Assembly (NCBI GenBank): GCA_029532415.1
Contig: JAQOTA010000015.1
Location: 1 to 64,000, forward strand
Source of the DNA: Marasmius tenuissimus
Lineage: Eukaryota > Basidiomycota > Agaricomycetes > Agaricales > Marasmiaceae
Direction: 5' to 3'
Length of the DNA: 64,000 bases
The translations under genes were made by a program, and so were the position numbers. Each line of letters opens with the position of its first letter. The stretch's first letter is position 1. Below, one piece after another: positions 45,644-55,294 of the stretch. Under the pieces are notes generated by a model. That model was given only the letters and a program-made list of their open reading frames with translations, was not told the DNA's origin and made no database searches.

Positions 45644-47377
45644 ATGTCGGAAGCGAGCGCATATGCCAGTAAGTCCGCTAAAGCCTATTTTTTCAATCTT
45701 GTTTTTGTATATACTCGTCGCAGCCCCGACCTTGGGGCAGTCGACTTTCTCTTTTTTGTTCAGTACCTCTTTTTCTCTCACCAATTTTAAGATAACGAGC
45801 GGATGAAGTTTCATTTGAGCTTCATCAGCTTTGTTATGTCTTTTCAAGAGTAGCCCTGACCTTGGGGCTGCTTTTATTTCTATCAGTCGTCAGCCCCGAC
45901 CTTGGGGCAACGAGCATTCTCTCTTTTTTTTCTCTCTCTTCATATTCATTGAACTTCTTGTCGTTTTCGTTATACAAACTGACAAACTGACGGCTTTCTA
46001 TACATCCCAGCTCGCACCCTCAGGAATCGGAAGGAGTTTGGCGGCATGAAAGCTGATGTCGCTGAAATCATACTCGACAACTTCGACACCTCTGCGCTAC
46101 TTCGCCGTCTTCAACAAGAGCAAACAGAGCAGGAGGGCCTTATCGACGATCAGCCCACCCTTCAGGAATCTTCACGTCCAAAGCCATGCCAGTCCAAACC
46201 GGCGATCCTGACGCCTCTCATCCAGCTGGCGAACCCACTGATGTTCCCGAGCTTCATTCCTCCAGCCCCGTTACCCAAGCCAGTTGTGTTCATTCCCGAT
46301 CCATCCAAGACTGCCAAGCAAAACAAGAATGCCAAACGTCATTCTGTTTGGCGGGACGGGCGACGCTCTGTACGTCTCATTATACAGGAGCAGGTAGGCA
46401 CGACCTTGAAGGCCTGTGCGATCAGGAAGGCCACTCGGACGTTATTGGACAAAAAGATGCACCTCACGATTCCAAAAAGCCTTACCGAGTGTCTAGAGCA
46501 GAGGAAGGGAGGAAGTTGGACGGGAAGGAAGGTTGTGCGTAACGGGAAGACTTACACACTGGACAAGGTGCTCAGCCTGCCAGGTATGCAGTCCATTGAA
46601 TGGGACGGAAAGTGCGTGGCCAGTTTTTTTCCTCGACGGTTTTTGCTGATCAACGTATGTAGGGAGACCGTCGTCATCCGGGGCTCGGATGGGGGACATG
46701 CCACTACGTTACTCAAACCGCGCCCGGCAACTTCGCTCAGAGTGACGTTGAGCAGGAGATCTGGGCGAAGGTCTATGCACATCCCTTCTATCAGAGGGTT
46801 CTTCGCTATGCCAATCGTGCGTTACATTCTCTATGTTGCTATACTTTCTAACCTTTAATTTGAAGATGGGATGAAGGTGTATTACCCAAAGCTCGAGCGG
46901 CTCTATGCGAACGTGAAGGATAAGCTACGAGTCGACAACCCCAGCCTAGCAGACCCCCTTCCAGGCTGCTGCTTCTCAGCATGCAACCTCAACTTGGGCA
47001 GGGCAGTTACACTTCGGCATACCGATTTCCTCAACTTACTGTTCGGGCAATGTGCAGTCCTTGCACTTGGAGACTTCAAGTACAAGAAAGGTGGAGACTT
47101 AGTTCTATGGGATCTGGGTCTCGTCATTGAGTTTCCGCCTGGCGCCATGATCCTCCTTCCCTCCGCCCTTCTAGAGCACTTGAATGTCTCTATTGCAGGG
47201 GATGAACGTCGGTCTTCTATCACGTTTTACTCCGCGTCTGGTTTGTTTCGTTGGGTCACAAATGGCTACATGTCAGATAAGGAGTTCAAGGCTCGAGCGA
47301 GTACGAAGATGCGCCAACAATGGGATCAGCACCGAGTGAACCTCTGGAAAGTTGGTGTAGATTTACTATCTAAGTAA
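45644..47377 (+). CDS. TET/JBP-like 2-oxoglutarate Fe(II) dioxygenase
   Basis: Proposed exons are 45644-45668, 46011-46611, 46663-46816 and 46866-47377; without the tiny first exon the start would be ATG 46046. The last exon carries the dioxygenase core: iron ligands in RHTDFLN (His, Asp), a GGDLVLWDLGLVIEFPPG strand segment, the distal His in LLEHLNV, and the 2-oxoglutarate-binding Arg in ERRSSITFY, then GLFRWVTNG. This is the fungal TET/JBP pattern, and fungal copies are known to travel with KDZ transposons. Family enzymes oxidise 5-methylcytosine. Between exons 2 and 3 the phases disagree (phase 2 into phase 0), and the spacing from EWDGK to RRHPGLGWG is shorter than I expect, so a small deletion or a missed exon is possible. 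Confidence 0.8.
45669..46010 (+). repeat. Long first intron with three GCCCCGACCTTGGGGC hairpins
   Basis: The proposed first intron is 342 bp, against about 50-75 bp for nearly all other introns here. It holds three copies of AGCCCCGACCTTGGGGC (near 45722, one variant at 45852, and 45892). Each can fold into a 5-bp GC stem with a six-base loop. The function is unknown; possibilities are an intronic regulatory or structured RNA element, or an independent small repeat. Confidence 0.6.
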
Positions 47378-47746
47378 CATGGGCCTTGTACCTATAGTAC
47401 TACTACGAAATATGAACCTCATGTCCTGAATCTTCTGATGAATTTGAACTTGAGCATTCCAACTGTTTGAACTGGGAGGTCTTGATGGCGATGTATCAAC
47501 TTCGAGGCACCTGGCATGACCCGAGATGATTAAGCGCCCGTCAGTTGGGATTTTAATCGTGAATTTTCAGTGCGCACCTCTGAATCACGCTTAAAGCAAT
47601 TCAGGTTAGTACAGGATACACTATACGAGTATCGCATTGAAATTTTGTGTGGATTGAAAAGGTATGGAAATAAACCCAAGTCTCAGGCAGAAGTACGAGT
47701 TTCGCATTGTAGCTCGCGCGCATCAACTCCGATTCCAACCCTCACC
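47378..47746. other. Intergenic region of KDZ-2, no gene seen
   Basis: About 370 bp between the dioxygenase stop and the next ATG in the same direction. It should hold a terminator and a promoter; nothing specific was recognised. Confidence 0.4.
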
Positions 47747-48554
47747 ATGGTTCGTCCTCAAAAGTATAAAACCAAGGCCCAACGGCAACAGGCCATGCTA
47801 GACAAGAATTGAAGAAATTATATCAAGTAAGTTTAATACATTATTGGCAAACCTAGTCTGACGATGATACCTCAGACATCGAGAACAAATTCTCGCCCAA
47901 AAGCGAACTAAGCGAACAGCACTCAAGGCAAAGCAGGAGTGAGTTCATCTAGAATTTCGCCTTGTTCTGCCTCATTATGAACTTCGTTTCTCAGTAAAGA
48001 GCTGGTCAAGGGCCTCTTGGGATCAATGCATAAGGTATCAAAGGAAGAGTTGAACAGAAATGAGGAGAAGCGAGCTCAAAGGTGCGTTTCCATTCTCTCA
48101 TTTTAACTCAGCACCTGAAGTTTTTGACTATAGATATTTTGACTCAATTCTTGATGGCTACCGCGCAGAACTATTGAAGGTCTTCACCAAGAATCCACTC
48201 GAGTTCTACCACTCCCTTTACCAGCGTACAATCTCGTGGCTTGATGGGGGTTCCTCTGGCACGAAGCCGTTTGGACGGCTTGAAACCAGAATACAAAAGC
48301 TCAACACCGACCTTGCCCTTCACATGAACAAAATACGCAACCTTTTCGGCGACAACAACCTCTATCAACGTTTCAGATCCCTTCAAGAGCTTGTACGTGA
48401 GCATGTTACCTGCATTGACAAGTTAGAATATGGCCGATTAGTGGATGGTCTGATAGACGAGGTGCAGCTCTATGAGAAATTTAAGGAACAGAACTGTGCG
48501 TACCACAACCCGTCCCTCGTTCCTTTTCTTTCGGGAGCAAAGAGCCTATTGTAG
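47747..48554 (+). pseudogene. KDZ-2 accessory coiled-coil protein (216 codons, one in-frame TGA)
   Basis: ATG at 47747 in a CACCATGG context. Exons 47747-47826, 47876-47938, 47995-48081 and 48134-48554 join in phase to TAG. The N-terminus is a charged helix (YKTKAQRQQAMLDKN, then after the stop HREQILAQKRTKR), of the kind seen in short agaricomycete proteins with the pattern AN...S.R.Y..H+..I. The remainder is helical (FTKNPLEFYHSLYQRT, TRIQKLNTDLALHMNKI). TGA at 47810-47812 interrupts the frame 21 codons in. The two sides fit as one helix, so CGA-to-TGA is the likely cause. Function unknown; the basic helix would allow nucleic-acid binding. Confidence 0.6.
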
Positions 48555-48682
48555 GTGTAGCTGGTACTTTTACAATCCCACACAAGTCAAATATTATTAA
48601 CACAGTCACAGAACGTTCATCAACAAATGTAGATTCAATGATATAATCTAATACAAAAGGTACGAAACAGGACACTAGTTAC

Positions 48683-49755
48683 CTAGTCAATCTGCTGAGG
48701 CTGGTGAGTCACTCTAATCTCACCAGCTCCCTCAGCCTGAGTGAAACGATTCCGTGCCCATGCTGCACATCCCGACCCTGTGAATATTTCGACCACTCCT
48801 CCTCGGAATTGAAGTCCTTTCCAGAGTAAGGTCTTTCGATTGTAGTAAACCCCAGGTAGGACCCCTTCCAGAAGAACAAAGGTTTCGTACTGGCCAATGG
48901 GGGTTGCCAGCGCGGTCGCAGCAGAGGAGCTTGCAAATTCACTGTAGAACTCCTGCGCTAGTTCGACATCACCAAAACCCTTTACAAGGTGATGGTCCAA
49001 GGTGACATACTGCTTAGCGCCCTCGAGACCTCTCCTATCGTACCTGACATTGCTCACATCAGTACGTTGGCTTTGAAGATAGATCAAAACATGTACCAGG
49101 AATAAAAAATCCCTGTCACGCCATCTTTTCCACAGTATACGACGTATGCTGGATAGTTGCCTTGGGTCGCGGTGGGTGGAGATGGCTGAGATGGTGTGGT
49201 TGTAGAGTGCCCTGTTGACAGTGGTACATTGGGTGACGGAGAAGTTTGCGTGGGCATTGGGGTCCGACGAGAACGGGATGGTGTTGAAGGTGGTACCATT
49301 GTGGACGTTGACCCAAACGGTTGGCAGTTTTCGGTAGAAAAGGCGAGCTTCAAGTCCGCTGGGTCACAATTCAAGTTTCGGTGAGCAAAGAGTCACACAA
49401 GCAGTAAATATGCGCATACCGTATGCCTTGGCCATGGCATCAAACCGAGCATCTAACTCGTCGACTGTCGTCTGGACACGATTTTCCGCTGCCCGTAAGT
49501 TCTCTGCTGCGCTTTGATGGTCTGACTCTGCTCTCATGAGCCCTAATTTCATATCAGTCAGCATCAGCTATGAACTCTGGGGAGTACCAAGGGAGTTACC
49601 TTGATTCGTCTCCAATACCTGTTCGTGATGACCAACAAATCGAATGATTGCCTGGCGTCGTTCACTGTCAGAAGTTGAAAGTGGTGAGCCTAAAAAAAAT
49701 CTATGTCAGAGAATTCTACTGAAAAAGTGACCGAAGAATAAATCTTACCCGCCAT
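48683..49755 (-). CDS. Protein with two RNase H1-N / viroplasmin-like modules (280 aa)
   Basis: Five exons (49755-49749, 49689-49600, 49542-49420, 49358-49097, 49043-48683) join in phase without a stop; the first exon is only 7 bp. After a short coiled coil and a Pro/Ser/Thr-rich linker there is YVVYCGKDGVTGIFYSW with downstream AKQYVTLDHH and AQEFYSEF. This matches the Y.V..G...GI+..W pattern of RNase H1 N-terminal (Cauli_VI) domains. A second, weaker copy is FVLLEGVLPGVYYN with ARNRF. In RNase H1 this small domain binds RNA:DNA hybrids or dsRNA. No catalytic RNase H domain is present. It lies in KDZ-2 between two plus-strand genes; its role in transposition is unknown. Confidence 0.65.
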
Positions 49756-49954
49756 GATCTAAGGACTTGTCACTCAAAGACAGGGTTGGAATTGGGACCC
49801 ACAGGAGGTCTCAGAAAGAGAACTGTGGGTGGTGACAGTAACAGGTAACATTGAGTGTCACAGCCCCTCATGTGTGTCCGCGTTTTCTCTGTTTACACTC
49901 GAGCCTGACCTGGTTGACCAGCGTCCTGATTTTTTACACGCCCTACCAGTGACT

Positions 49955-52900
49955 ATGGACCCCTTCCAGCGACAGGACCCACCATTTAACAATGTCCCCA
50001 GCCCCTTTACGTAGGTGATCTTCGCTCCTAACCATTCTATTCAAAGCTAACATTCTTTGGTGCCGTCAATCAATAGAACCCAAGTCAATGTCAATTCATT
50101 CACGCCCCCGGATTCACGCTCAACGTCATTGCCGGGAATCGCACCTCAAACATATTTTCGGCCTACTTCCGCTGCAGCAGCTCTCAATGCGAATTTTTTG
50201 GGTCGTCAGGCTTCTGTAGGCCTTCATGATACCGGTACGTTCATGATAACGTTGGCCTCATTTTTGCTACTAAATGACTTGTAAATCAGGAGGAAATGGC
50301 GCGAACCAGAGATGGCCTCTGTGTCGCCTTCAACCCAACGAAATTCCAAGAGCCCAATTGGTTCAGCCACACCTACCGCACTATACCCAGCAACACAACC
50401 TACTCAGCAACCTACAACCCATCCACAACCACCATCAGAACAGGGACCCTCGTCCCTTCGATCAACACTGGTCAAGAGAACAAGTAAGTCCACGATATAC
50501 CTTGTATGTATGTAGCGCTAATGGTTATTCTTGAGACAATGTTCGCTCATAACCACAACATGCGACCCTCAGGTTTGGGTCTACTGAATAACCCATCCTC
50601 CCAACACCAGCAGGTATGTTCTTCCTCCTACTCTGTCTCTATTACAATTCACATTTCCGTAGAGTCACAGTCATATCAACTCCGCCCCAAGTCATTCTTC
50701 ACGACCGTCTCAGCAAATACCACACCAACTCCTGCCGTCATCTCCAGCCCCTGATATCCAGTCTCTGGGAACTCCTCGTTCGACAATGATGCCAGCTGCT
50801 CGCACACCTCAACCCCCGCTGACGTTGTCTCAGCTACGTCTGGCCGTCAATTCATCTTTTGACCGTCGTTCAGTGGCACCGGTGCAGGTGCAGTGGCAGA
50901 CCCCGACTGTGGTCAATAATGTGGACGCCCTTGCTCTTCACACGCCTCAACCACCTCCTCTGTTCATGCCTTCTCCCCAACTGCCAGCACCTGAGCTTCC
51001 CTTCAACCCTCCATCTGCGAGCCTCGGCCCTTCCACAATCGATCCAGCCAATGTTTGATCATCCTCTCAGGAGCTACTGAGCTCAAGTATAGCACGTCCA
51101 ACCTCTCCTCAAACCCAACAGCCCGTTCCTATATCCCTTTCTCGAAGCCATATCTTGACCCATGACTCCCACCCAACTAATACTCGGTCCAATCGAGTTG
51201 CTCCGCAAGATCAATCAAAAACACCCCCACCGTCTTCCATGGGTCCTGCTGTACAGCAGAATACACAGTGGTCAAGGGATACCCCAGCCCCATCCGATCC
51301 AGTCTCACGTCCTCGCATGGGAAAAGGAGAGAAGGCCCTGAAGGCGAAGGTCTCTGACACCGACGTGGTTCAGAACGTCACTGAAATGCTCGATCAACAC
51401 GATGAAGACCGCCGGAAATTAGCCCAGAAACTCGGTGTTTCAGAAACGCGCATACGGAATCTCATCGGTGTTCACGAGAGATATCGAGCGGACAAGAAAC
51501 CTAGCGCATACAACGCTGCTGTGCATTGGAAGGCAGATCAGTTGAGTGCCGGTGAGTTCTGCCCTTAATCTCTCCCGGGTCCCCTATATTCATGTATTCT
51601 GCTTCCAGGCAGGACCGTGAATAATAGGGCTATGCTCGAAGAGCTTCACATGGCTGTCAGGGAAGATACTGAGATGTGGTTAGCCTTGGAAACATGGCGA
51701 AGATGGAAAGAGGAAAAGGCCCGGAAGAAAGCTACCAAGAAGCGTGCTCAAAGGGATGGCGGTCATAACGAGGGAGGTGCAGAGGGTGAAGAGAACAATG
51801 ATAGTGACGATGAAGGCTACGATGACTACGATGAGGAGGATGAAGTTGACGACAGTGGCGAGGGCGAGGGCATTGAAGGCAAGGATGGAGGGATGCACAT
51901 GAACAAGCAGACACGTGCGCAGTTGGCCGAGGTCAGGCGTTGGTTCAAAGCATTAGAGGTTAGCAAGGCAGAGAAGTTTGTTGGAAACCAAGGATCAATG
52001 AAGTCGGTGAAAAAAGAGGGAAATGTTGGTGTGAACCACCTCAATCGAGTTGTATGTTTGCCTTTTCAGACTTGTCTGTCGATTCAACTGATATAGCTTT
52101 TTCAGTGCAAGAATCTCTCTCAGAAGACCAGGGGAATGTTCTGGGGATTTGCGTGCTGGAATACCTATAACACCGCCATTGTACCTGGGATGTATGGAAA
52201 CAGCCAGGCATTCGACGACTATCTTATGGAGGAACAAGGCATATCCGCCTACGAATTCATCTCCTCCGTCGAAGCCTTCGTCTGTGAACAGGCCCTACAT
52301 GGGACCAAGGCAATGACTGTAGAGAAGATGAAGATTTGGATTCGGTCAAAACTGGAACGGTCCCTTTGTTAGTTTCACTCAGATCTATATTCCAAAGTGA
52401 CCTCGTTCTGATCAAGTAGTAGGTGAGACCAGTGGTGACTTCAACCTCACGATGAAGTACAAGAACTACGAGGTTCTCATCGAGGAGCCCTACAAGGTCC
52501 AGCTGGTTGGCTGGCCCGACCACATCCCCTTCATCAACGGTGGAAAGCTAAACAACACCCTCATCCGCGACCTCTACAATCAACTCAAAAGTGAGTCCAT
52601 CAAGTGGGTCAAGATGCGACCGCAGGAGTACCAGCGATGGAGGGACAGCTTCGAGAGACGCCTGAAGAACGGAGAACTACAGCGGCCGAAGCGTGCAGAG
52701 CGGTCAGACAAGGGGGGAACTCACAACACCAGTCAAGCGAACTCAAAAAAGCGACAGCGGGAATCAGCTGACTCGGAAGAGCAGACAAACCGAAACAAGT
52801 CAGCCAAAACCAGTACCCAGCCTAAGCAAAAGAACAGCAAGAAGTCGTCTTCCACCAGCCGGAAATCAATCAGCAAGACGCACAAGAGCCGAGCTGTCAT

Positions 52901-53132
52901 TAGTGACAGTGACAACGACAACAACAGGGCAGCTGGGGAACAGGAGGGGGGTAGTGCGGGTGCTGGAAGACCCGACGACCAGAGGGGTAATAGTCGTATA
53001 GGAGGTGAGGATGACGAGGACAATTTGGACGATTTGGATGAGGAAACTCGCAGAGAGATTGAGGCCGACCCTGACGCCAACGTTGACGCCGACAACACCA
53101 ACAACGCGAGTAGTCTTGATGTTATGCCCTAG
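49955..53132 (+). pseudogene. KDZ-2 large accessory protein (910 codons, one in-frame TGA)
   Basis: Eight exons: 49955-50010, 50077-50234, 50310-50483, 50573-50613, 50663-51551, 51609-52051, 52106-52367, 52423-53132, all in phase. The N-terminal third is Pro/Gln/Ser-rich and disordered. A helical stretch (MLDQHDEDRRKLAQKLG, SETRIRNLIG) is followed by an acidic block (51790-51870). Next is a region with MFWGFACWNTYN and a conserved-looking YKVQLVGWPDHIPFINGG, a pattern I remember from agaricomycete proteins found near KDZ genes. The C-terminus is Lys/Ser-rich, then acidic. TGA at 51056-51058 interrupts exon 5 in frame, again explained by CGA-to-TGA. Function unknown; the architecture (disordered, helical, basic) suits a DNA- or chromatin-associated protein. 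Confidence 0.7.
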
Positions 53133-53337
53133 GTTACTGTTGGTGTGGAGTAGTCTATACCATGTAGAAGCTAACTAGGTACTCTAATATCGTCTTATTG
53201 CCTGGAAATGTGTTTATATTCTGTTCTATTAAGGAATACAACAGCTATTACCCACAAAGCATTATAGAAGACCGAAAGTCATTAAACAATGAGCAGAACA
53301 GGGAGCAGTGCTGAGAGGGCGGGGAGGGCGGGTCTGC

Positions 53338-53562
53338 GTCACGGGAAACCCAACAGGCACCGCCCCCATGCCCGCCCCGAATGGCCGTAAAGACCTTCGG
53401 AGATATACTACCAATGGAGACCTGGTGAGGGGACGGTACAAGTCCTACGGTTTGACCAGGTTTAACGAGACGAAGGGAAAATGATGCAAACCAGTTGTAC
53501 AGGTCCTGCGCAGTGATGCGATCAGACCTTGTACAGCACCGGGTATATGGTCATATGGGGTG
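53338..53562. repeat. KDZ-2 right terminal inverted repeat (225 bp)
   Basis: Reverse complement of the left repeat (32818-32867 plus 42045-42219). About 10 differences, every one a transition. It is followed at once by the target duplication GATTTGCT (53563-53570). Confidence 0.92.
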
Positions 53563-55294
53563 GATTTGCTTCTGCAGAACTGGTGCCGGCCGCGCAGTTG
53601 AATGCAGGGATGTTTGGAAAGATGTATCTCTTTGGTTTACTTGTAAGTACTCAGTATAATATCCGGATAAAGTTGAATAAAATGATTACAGAACCAATTG
53701 CGTTGCGAGTGGGGAGAGTTGTGGGTGGATCCGGGGAGTGTTTTGCCGTGGTCCGCCAGGGCCATACCCTGATCTTGGCTGGGGGCATCTTGGCGATGAG
53801 GAGCTGCCCTTGACCGCAGAGCTTGTCCAAGAAGACGTTCTGTTGCGCTTCTTGGCGAGCCTCAAGAGGAAAGAAGTCGATCGCGTCATTGTTGATGGAG
53901 CCACTTATTTGGGTGCCTTGACTGTGCCTGAACGAGTTTTTCAGCCGACGGTCATCATCAGAACTTTCGGAGTTTGATGGTGATGGATTGTCCCGGGTTG
54001 CCGCCCCGCCAAATTAGGCCGAAAACCCGGAATCCGACAATCCAACAACCTAAGTCGCTTTTTGCACAACCTGAAATTTCTACTGGTGTGTAGGATATCT
54101 GATCACTTGTTATTCTTCTATTATTCCATTCTTTCATGTACTAGATACATCCCCCAAATATAAAAACCAAATATTTCTTAGCCGTTCGTGGTAGACGGCG
54201 CCAACGGTGTCCAAAATTTTGGCTGGGACCATCAAAAACCCTCAAAAACCCGGCAAAATCCGGCAATCGAAGTCCGGTTTTGCTGATGATTTCGACGTTG
54301 ACAAAGACCCCCATTGCCGTCGCAAACAATGCCTGGAAGAGTATGGAGGATACTCTTTCAGATTGAAAACTGCTTGAGAATGGGATGACAAGGTAGGTTC
54401 TAAAAACCGTCTACTTCTTTCATCTAACACCTCAAATAGGTTCACACTCGCTGGTGGAGGCCATCTGTCATTGGAGTGGAATTGGTATGCACGGTGGGCA
54501 TGGATGGCGCAAGCCTGGAGCGTTTTTAGTGCCCGTGGAATCTCTTTGGATGAGGATCTACGTGTTTTCAGTGTGTTGTCGTTTTCCACTCCCCTTCCAC
54601 CTACTAACATCTCTCAGAGCTCTTCAACCCTCACGTTGAGTTGGATGGCTACCTTTCAGACTCTGAAGCCCATCGGCAATTCCAACAACCAATCTACTTT
54701 TTTATCCGACCACTTCCCTCTGGCCTGCGCAATGGCAACACCTCTTCCATTCATTTTTGGTCTTTTGATGAAGATGGCCACTCTGCTCTCTGACGACCTC
54801 TGTAATGACTTTGGCCTTCCAACAGAGCTCTTCCTCTCTCATAACTTCTGGTCATACTCTTGGTCCCATGAAGCCTACAGCTGTCTACACCAATATCAAC
54901 TCCTCCGAGGATTTGACCCGTCCACCACTGACTTTGCTCGATCTCTTGGATACGACGAAAACATCTACCAACCTCTGAGTGACTCAGATTGGTTTGCGCA
55001 GCTCAACCAAGGCTTGTTCCACCTATTCTTTCTCTTTGCCGTCGTCTGACCCCCTCCATTTTGTTTGCAGAACCACTCCTCAAGGTTGGAGGCTTGACAT
55101 TCACGACAGACGTCTCAGTGATGGAAGATCTTATTACAACCCACCCAGCTCAAAATCTCTTAGAATCCACAACCTATAGTATGCGCCAACCCAGCTTCTG
55201 GTCTCCCATATTCTTGCCTCCCTCATCTGAAGTTTTGGGGAACTCTGGTACCACCTCGCAAACCCTTGACCCAGACATTGCAGATATTGACTGA
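53563..55294 (+). pseudogene. D2, 3' part (paralogue of D1), multiply damaged
   Basis: Begins with the right target duplication and the remaining TCTGCAG of the split intron, then ELVPAAQLNAGMFGK, which matches ELMPVAQSGVKVGR of D1. A frameshift lies near 53733-53740: before it the frame reads LWVDPGS, after it VFCRGPPGP. A 338-bp repeat (53953-54290) interrupts the next exon. TGA at 54364-54366 stands where D1 has Arg. Later exons are open and clearly of the family (LDGYLSDSEAH, PIYFFIRPLP, IHFWSFDEDGHS, LLRGFDPSTTDFARSLG). The final exon boundary near 55294 is uncertain. Confidence 0.8.
53953..54290. mobile_element. Small MITE-like insertion in a D2 exon
   Basis: Compared with D1, the D2 exon is interrupted between VVI-like codons (near 53951) and TTGACAAAGACC (near 54297). 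The inserted stretch begins ATCATCAG and ends CTGATGAT, an 8-bp inverted repeat extended by a few matches (AAC/AAAC...CGG). The interior has no long frame and several AAACCCGG motifs. A target duplication could not be separated cleanly from the repeat ends. Confidence 0.5.

Larger units (their letters stand above)
32818..53562. mobile_element. KDZ-type DNA transposon KDZ-2 (with nested Copia element)
   Basis: Terminal inverted repeats of 225 bp bound the element: left 32818-32867 continued at 42045-42219 beyond the Copia insertion; right 53338-53562. They start CACCCCATATGACC and differ at about 10 positions. The flanking 8-bp duplication is GATTTGCT. Without the Copia insertion the element is about 11.57 kb. 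It carries a CxC1-type KDZ transposase (-), a TET/JBP-like gene (+), a small coiled-coil gene (+), an RNase H1-N-like gene (-) and a large accessory gene (+). Four in-frame TGA codons and the split left end suggest the copy is dead. Confidence 0.9.

Noticed and set aside
42357..51058. Reassigned or read-through UGA as the reason for the all-TGA pattern
   Set aside because: TGA is used as a normal terminator by A1, A3, A4, the KDZ-1 transposase and the F-box gene here, and CGA-to-TGA change explains the bias more simply.
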